Of a stretch of 8,577 nt of DNA, positions 4,185 through 8,577 are shown one piece after another. Made by a program: the position numbers and the translations under genes. The notes beneath the pieces were generated by a model, which worked only from the letters and a program-made list of their open reading frames with translations, made no database searches and was not told the DNA's origin. Where the stretch lies: NCBI GenBank assembly GCA_023393485.1, contig JAEWLD010000203.1, positions 1 to 8,577 of the forward strand, written 5' to 3'. The first letter of the stretch is position 1. Each line of letters opens with the position of its first letter. Origin of the DNA: Bacteroidota bacterium (GTDB taxonomy: Bacteria > Bacteroidota > Bacteroidia > Flavobacteriales > Flavobacteriaceae).

Positions 4185-6050
4185 TTAGTTTTTAAAAACG
4201 TTGTCGCTTTGTTTTACATCGGCCATCAGGCCGCTTGGGTCAATCGTTATTGTCTTGATTGACGATTTGGCTTTTGGAATGACTAATTCATAATCGGGAT
4301 TTCCCCAAGCCCAATCGGCGAGAACCGTACGTTTCATTTCAGGATAAGGATTGTCTTTTGTGAAACTCATCATTCGCAGCGGAATGTAAAATCCTTCTTT
4401 TGTGCCGTCTGTATATTCAACGACGATGTCAATAGGCATCGGCATTCGCCCGATTCTTTTGAGTGAAACCAAAGTTTTCCCACTGCTGTCAGACACGTTT
4501 GCAATTCCGTAATCAATCGTATTGGTGGTCAAAGTCCAGTCGGTCAAATACCAGTCGAGGTTGGCGCCCGACACTTTTTCGGCGGTGCGCTTGACATCGT
4601 TCGGCGTTGGATGCTTGAACTTGAAATCGTTATAGTATTTCCTGATCGTCTTCATCAAGTTGTCTTTGCCGATCACGTAAATCAGCTGGCTCAAAAACAA
4701 TTCGCCTTTGCTGTATGACGAAATGCTATAAACGCGATTTTCGTCGAAGCGGTCGGCATGTGTGCCTTGCGGCTGCTCTTTGCCCGAATTGGCCATGTTG
4801 TAATAACCGGCGTAACCGGCAAACGGATTGGCCTGTTTTTCTACCGCCAGTTCGTTCAGTCCGAGGTCTTCAATAAACGACGTAAAACCTTCATCCATCC
4901 AGCCGTGTTTTGATTCGTTGCTCGCCAAAACGTGTTGGAACCAAGAATGGCCCATTTCATGTGCCGTAACGCCAACCAGGCCTTCAAATGTTCCTTCGCC
5001 GAGAATCAACGTACACATAGCGTATTCCATTCCGCCATCGCCGCCCTGAATCACAGAGTATTGCTCATACGGATATTTACCGACAATTTCATTGTAATAC
5101 TGCATCAACTTTACCGTCAAGGGTTGAAGTTTCTTCCAGTTGCCGATGATTTTCGGGTTATTCTTGTAAAGGAAATGCAATGTTGCGCCGCCCGGAACCT
5201 GCGCGGTATCGTGAAGGTAATTCTTATCGGCTGCCCAGGTAAAATCATGGACGTTTGGCGCGACGAAATGCCAGGTCAGCGTCTTTTTCTTGTCGTTGTT
5301 GATTGTGACGCCCGAATCCTGATAGCCGTGCCCGATTTCGTTTTTATTCTGCAAATAGCCCGAACCGCCCAAAATGTAATTTTTGTCGATTGTGATCTTG
5401 ACGTCGAAATTGCCCCAAACGCCAAAGAATTCCCGTGCAATGTACGGATCGGCATGCCAGCCTTCAAAGTCGTATTCGGCTAATTTCGGATACCATTGCG
5501 ACATCGAAAGTTCCACGCCTTCGGCATTATTGCGTCCGGAACGACGGATTTGCACCGGAACCTGACCGTCGAAATCAAGCGTAAAAGTTGTTTTTGCACC
5601 CGGCAAAAGCGGTTTTGCGAGCGTGACCTCCAGAATCGTTTCGACCTCTTTTGCCGTAGCCGGCTGCCCGTCTTGTTTAAAGTTTGAAATTTTCAAAAAC
5701 CCAATCTCATTCGGTTTCAGATTTTTGATGCGGCTTTCCTTGATGTCTTTTCCGTCGGCGCCTTTAACTTTGGTCACCATTCGCCCATCGGGATCTTTGA
5801 TGTTGCGCAGCCGCATATCCATTTCGCTTCCCGGCTGGAATGCATTCGGGTAAAGATGATAGAAGACGCGTTGCAACGTATCAGGTGAATTGTTGGTGTA
5901 TACCAATTCCTGCTTGCCTTTGTAGCGGTAGGTTTTGGTGTCCATCGAGACATCCATTTTATAATTAACATGTTGCTGCCAATAGCCGGCTTGCCCATAA
6001 ACACTGGCCATTCCGACCAAAGCCAGTGAAAGGAATATCATTTTTCTCAT
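4185..6050 (-). CDS. Secreted M1 family zinc metallopeptidase (aminopeptidase N-like)
   Basis: A 621-residue exported peptidase. A signal peptide (MRKMIFLSLALVGMASVYG, cleavage near residues 19-21) is followed by an N-terminal beta-rich domain (about 25-275). The catalytic domain holds GGMEYAM (339-345), the counterpart of the GAMEN substrate-binding motif. The zinc site is HEMGH (364-368) with the third ligand Glu387 exactly 18 residues later (in WMDEGF). SYSKGE (445-450) supplies the probable transition-state tyrosine Tyr446. Zinc ligands are therefore His364, His368 and Glu387, with Glu365 as the catalytic base. The family removes N-terminal residues from peptides; the preferred residue cannot be read here. 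No T9SS C-terminal sorting domain or lipobox is visible, suggesting a soluble periplasmic enzyme. It lies 17 bp downstream of the S8 protease gene with no promoter between, so the two are probably co-transcribed. Confidence 0.95.
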   Translation of the reverse strand: MRKMIFLSLALVGMASVYGQAGYWQQHVNYKMDVSMDTKTYRYKGKQELVYTNNSPDTLQRVFYHLYPNAFQPGSEMDMRLRNIKDPDGRMVTKVKGADGKDIKESRIKNLKPNEIGFLKISNFKQDGQPATAKEVETILEVTLAKPLLPGAKTTFTLDFDGQVPVQIRRSGRNNAEGVELSMSQWYPKLAEYDFEGWHADPYIAREFFGVWGNFDVKITIDKNYILGGSGYLQNKNEIGHGYQDSGVTINNDKKKTLTWHFVAPNVHDFTWAADKNYLHDTAQVPGGATLHFLYKNNPKIIGNWKKLQPLTVKLMQYYNEIVGKYPYEQYSVIQGGDGGMEYAMCTLILGEGTFEGLVGVTAHEMGHSWFQHVLASNESKHGWMDEGFTSFIEDLGLNELAVEKQANPFAGYAGYYNMANSGKEQPQGTHADRFDENRVYSISSYSKGELFLSQLIYVIGKDNLMKTIRKYYNDFKFKHPTPNDVKRTAEKVSGANLDWYLTDWTLTTNTIDYGIANVSDSSGKTLVSLKRIGRMPMPIDIVVEYTDGTKEGFYIPLRMMSFTKDNPYPEMKRTVLADWAWGNPDYELVIPKAKSSIKTITIDPSGLMADVKQSDNVFKN

Positions 6051-6067
6051 GCGTTAAAAATAGGAAA

Positions 6068-7690
6068 TTAACCTTTGACTTTTTTCGCAGGCATTGACTT
6101 CGACATTTTTTCAGCCATGACAAGCGCGTTGTAGGCGTTGACCAAATGGCCCGATTTTGAGGCTTCGCTAAACGGACGTTTTTCCGCCTTTTCGCCCAAA
6201 ACCACTTCGTCGGACAAAGCCGTTCCGGAATCCATCAGGATGTGCTTGACCTGCGCGGCGGTGAGGTTCGGAAAATAAGAACGCACAAGCGCGGCAACGC
6301 CGGCGGCATTTGGCGACGCAAAAGAAGTTCCGTCTGACGATGTGTATTTGTCGCCGGGTTTCACGCCATAAACCTGAACGCCGGGCGCATAAACGTCTAC
6401 GTAAGTCTTGCCGTAATTCGAAAAGTTCGCAACGAGTTGTTTGCCGTAAACATAATTCAGTGCGCCAACCGTCAAAACGTTGTCTGCCACTTCGCCTTTT
6501 GCCGGATCGGGCGCATCGGTCGGATACGAACGGTTTTCCTGGATATCGAGGTCTTTCCCGTCATTTCCAGAAGCAAAAACGACCAAAACGTCTTTTGAGG
6601 CCGCGTATTTTATTGCGTCGGCAACCCATTCCTTGTGTGGCGAAAAATATTTGCCGAAACTGCCGTTGATCACTTTTGCGCCGTTGTCAACCGCGTAACG
6701 GATCGCGAGTGCAATGTCTTTGTCATATTCGTCGCCATTCGGCACGGCGCGGACCGCCATGATTTGTACGTTGTCTGCAATGCCGTCTGTGCCTTTTCCA
6801 TTGCCGCGCTCTGAAGCGATGATTCCTGAAACAAGCGTTCCGTGGAAGGCTTCGTCTTTGATCGGCCCGGTAACGTTGTTGTTGCCGTATTTGGTGTCTT
6901 TGATGTCGTCAGGATTGTCGCCTACGATTTTCCGGCCGTCGAAATCCATGTTGAGCGCATAGTCAAACTGGTCTTTGATCTGTTTTTCGAATTCACCGAT
7001 TTCGTCCATGAATTTTGGCCCGGCCTGCATGATTACAGACATCATGATGAATTTTGCCTGAGAAAGATTCGCGTCCGTTCCCGGATCGATTGCCTTGATT
7101 TCGTCTACGGTATAAGTCGTTTTTCCGAGTTTTGCGTCAATCGCTTTTTTCGCGTTGAGAACAAAGTCAAGTTGTTGTTTGTTCTGGAGCATTTCAGCGC
7201 GCTTGCTGGCAAGTTCCATTTTTGCTTTTTTGTAGGTTTCGGAACCGTCGTCGCCTTTTTTGAGCACGCGGATGAATTCGTAGTTTTCATTGACCGCATC
7301 GCCAAGGAAATTCCAGCCGTGGATATCGTCGATGTAACCGTTTTTGTCATCGTCTTTGCCGTTGTTCGGAATCTCATTCGGATTGGTCCAAATGACAGAT
7401 TTCAGGTCTTCATGGTCAATGTCAACGCCCGAGTCGACTACGGCAACAACTACCTTTGAACCTTTGCGTCCTTTGAGGAATTCGTTGTAAGCCTTGTCGA
7501 CGCTCATGCCTGGGATTGTGTCCTTTTGAAGGTCGAGGAAACTCCAGCGCTTGAGTTCCGCGTCTGTAATTTCAGATTTTTTTTCAGTGAACTTGTTGCC
7601 AACAGAAAATGTGGCGCCTTTTACTTGGGCCTGCGTCTGCGTAAAGGCAAAAACAGCCAACGCAGCAAAACCCGCTTTCAGGATTCTCAT
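6068..7690 (-). CDS. Secreted S8 (subtilisin-like) serine protease with large insertion
   Basis: A 540-residue exported protease. The signal peptide ends near ALAVFAFTQTQAQ (about residue 22). The catalytic triad is complete: Asp86 in VVAVVDSGVD, His283 in FHGTLVSGIIA, and Ser456 in DGTSFASPNAAGVAALV. The oxyanion residue is Asn376 in FASGNDG. DDDKNGYIDDIHGWNF (113-128) is an acidic, possibly calcium-binding signature frequent in Bacteroidetes S8 enzymes. The Asp-His distance is 197 residues, against about 32 in subtilisin. The difference is a charged, helix-rich insertion at about 135-275. The segment before Asp86 (23-78) is short for a classical I9 propeptide. The protein ends at AKKVKG with no T9SS sorting domain, which favours a periplasmic location. 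A promoter candidate lies 23 bp upstream, and the M1 peptidase follows after 17 bp. Whether the two enzymes act in sequence on peptides is inference. Confidence 0.95.
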   Translation of the reverse strand: MRILKAGFAALAVFAFTQTQAQVKGATFSVGNKFTEKKSEITDAELKRWSFLDLQKDTIPGMSVDKAYNEFLKGRKGSKVVVAVVDSGVDIDHEDLKSVIWTNPNEIPNNGKDDDKNGYIDDIHGWNFLGDAVNENYEFIRVLKKGDDGSETYKKAKMELASKRAEMLQNKQQLDFVLNAKKAIDAKLGKTTYTVDEIKAIDPGTDANLSQAKFIMMSVIMQAGPKFMDEIGEFEKQIKDQFDYALNMDFDGRKIVGDNPDDIKDTKYGNNNVTGPIKDEAFHGTLVSGIIASERGNGKGTDGIADNVQIMAVRAVPNGDEYDKDIALAIRYAVDNGAKVINGSFGKYFSPHKEWVADAIKYAASKDVLVVFASGNDGKDLDIQENRSYPTDAPDPAKGEVADNVLTVGALNYVYGKQLVANFSNYGKTYVDVYAPGVQVYGVKPGDKYTSSDGTSFASPNAAGVAALVRSYFPNLTAAQVKHILMDSGTALSDEVVLGEKAEKRPFSEASKSGHLVNAYNALVMAEKMSKSMPAKKVKG

Positions 7691-7713
7691 AGGATTTTAA
7701 TTTATAAATCGGT

Positions 7714-7741
7714 CGAAAATAGGCGTTTTTGTTACAGCAAT
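7714..7741 (-). promoter_or_regulatory. Candidate promoter of the S8-M1 protease pair
   Basis: On the reverse strand ATTG (7741-7738), 16 bases, then TATTTTCG (7721-7714), seven of eight matches to TAnnTTTG. The start codon is 23 bases further on, leaving a leader of about 15-20 nt. The spacer is one base under the usual 17-23, and the site lies in the 74-bp gap after the DUF2911 gene, where a promoter would be expected. Confidence 0.5.
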
Positions 7742-7764
7742 TTGCGACGTTAACAATTATTTCG

Positions 7765-8577
7765 CTAATTGACGTCTTTTCTTTCGCGCAACTTTCTGAT
7801 TTGGCCTTCAACACTGGCGCGATTCACTTCGTCAGGCGCCTGTTTTAAGGCCGATTCCATATAGCTTAGCGCTTTTTTGTAATTGCCGACGGCAGAATAT
7901 CCGCGGCCAAGACCGACATTGGTCGTAAATTCATTCGGGTGCTTTTTATAATTGGCCTGGAAAACCTCAAGGGCTTGTTTGGGTTTCTTTTCTGCGATGA
8001 GTTGTCGGCCGTACTGATGCAAATCGATGATTTGTCCGACTGATACGGCTTCGGCCATCAATTTATCGGCTTCGGCATTTCGGTCAAGTTTTCTTAAAAC
8101 ACGCGCTCTTGTACTGAGCGTCTGAAAGTTTTTTTGTCCGACAAACCGCGCGTTGATTGCCATATCTGACCATTCTGACGCTTCGGTCATCTCGTTGTGT
8201 TGCAGTGCATAGTTTGCAGCCTGGACAAAGGCATTCCACGTAAAACCCGGTTTTGTGCGCAGTTCGCTTTTGAAACTTTCCATTTGCATCGGATGGATGT
8301 CTGCCTCGATTCGGAACGGAATCGCGCGTTTTTCCCACATCAAAGCGACCGTCGCCGAATTTTCGGTCTGGTTGATGAATTCGTATTTGAGCCATTCGAC
8401 CGGCTGCGCAAGCTCGTGATGTTTGACCGTTACCCGCAACGCATCTTCGGCCGGATCGTAATAAAAACTGCCCCACGAATTGGCGCGCTTTGAAAAAATG
8501 ACTGTATCGTCGGTTTCACCGAGGATGAAATGCAGGCCGTACGTTCCGGCGGCCAGATCTTTTCCTTCGATCTTCAC
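7765..8577 (-). CDS. DUF2911 domain protein with C-terminal TPR repeats (5' end outside window)
   Basis: 270 residues are visible, ending at a TAG stop (7767-7765). The frame is open at the right edge. The GTG at 8577-8575 is simply the edge codon and should not be taken as a start, because it lies inside the DUF2911 domain (VKIEGKDLAAGTYGLHFI). Further DUF2911 features are SWGSFYYDPAEDALRVTV and PVEWLKYEFI, ending near residue 95. The remainder is helical with tetratricopeptide-like repeats, clearest at NEFTTNVGLGRGYSAVGNY and KKALSYMESALKQAP (about 217-250). Family members are normally exported with a signal peptide; roughly 70-90 residues are probably missing here. The DUF2911 domain has no established activity, and TPRs mediate protein contacts. 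It is co-directional with the S8 and M1 genes but separated by 74 bp containing a promoter candidate. Confidence 0.9.
   Translation of the reverse strand: MKIEGKDLAAGTYGLHFILGETDDTVIFSKRANSWGSFYYDPAEDALRVTVKHHELAQPVEWLKYEFINQTENSATVALMWEKRAIPFRIEADIHPMQMESFKSELRTKPGFTWNAFVQAANYALQHNEMTEASEWSDMAINARFVGQKNFQTLSTRARVLRKLDRNAEADKLMAEAVSVGQIIDLHQYGRQLIAEKKPKQALEVFQANYKKHPNEFTTNVGLGRGYSAVGNYKKALSYMESALKQAPDEVNRASVEGQIRKLRERKDVN

Noticed and set aside
4932..5483. 183-codon plus-strand frame opposite the M1 peptidase
   Set aside because: It is antisense to the conserved zinc-site region of the M1 gene and shows no domain or promoter; a shadow frame.
6842..7459. 205-codon open frame on the plus strand opposite the S8 protease
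   Set aside because: It lies entirely antisense to a gene with an intact catalytic triad, is biased in Phe/Val/Asp as expected of a mirrored frame, and has no recognisable domain.
7738..7768. Terminator after the DUF2911 gene
   Set aside because: Only short, interrupted complementarity (GCGA with TCGC) and no U-tract; not convincing.
8575..8577. GTG at the right edge as the start of the DUF2911 gene
   Set aside because: It falls inside the DUF2911 domain and only looks like a start because the window ends there.

Overview
The window looks like a chromosomal segment of a Flavobacteriaceae-type Bacteroidetes, probably Flavobacterium or a close relative. Three things point there. RnpA has the flavobacterial N-terminus (MDFKYPKHEKLKS). 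The promoters upstream of rnpA and the S8 protease fit the Bacteroidetes pattern TTTG/TTG, spacer, TAnnTTTG rather than the E. coli -35/-10. The gene families (DUF4349 lipoprotein, DUF2911-TPR protein, S8 protease with a DDDxNGYxDD motif, orphan S24 regulator) are typical of the group. Genes are tightly packed, with GC-richer coding DNA and AT-rich gaps, and no convincing Shine-Dalgarno sequences were seen.

Layout. Left block, minus strand, transcribed leftward from about 3060: rnpA, a DUF4349 lipoprotein, an S41 C-terminal-processing-type protease, and the first 39 codons of a secreted, possibly OmpA-like protein that runs off the left edge. Gaps are 44 bp, 3 bp and an ATGA overlap, so this looks like one envelope-related operon driven by the rnpA promoter.

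Middle, 3060-3472: a gene-free divergent region of about 410 bp. It holds the rnpA promoter (predicted nearly leaderless), a candidate plus-strand structured RNA of about 145 nt ending in a strong Rho-independent terminator, and a pair of REP-like palindromes in inverted orientation (perfect 25-bp arms). Last comes a promoter/operator-like pair of palindromes immediately before the next gene. This is the least explained part of the window.

Right half: on the plus strand, one gene for a LexA/CI-type helix-turn-helix regulator with an S24 autopeptidase domain and every visible self-cleavage element intact (Ala102-Gly103, Ser138, Lys182). Convergent to it on the minus strand are a secreted M1 metallopeptidase and, 17 bp upstream of that gene, a secreted S8 subtilisin-like protease. 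These two probably share a promoter at about 7714-7741. At the right edge is a DUF2911-TPR protein lacking its N-terminus.

Functionally the window is dominated by periplasmic or envelope proteins (S41, M1 and S8 peptidases, DUF4349, DUF2911), plus tRNA processing (rnpA) and a stress-type repressor. No mobile-element gene, CRISPR array, tRNA or rRNA was seen. The most unusual material is the intergenic RNA/REP region and the orphan self-cleaving repressor, not a new multi-gene system.
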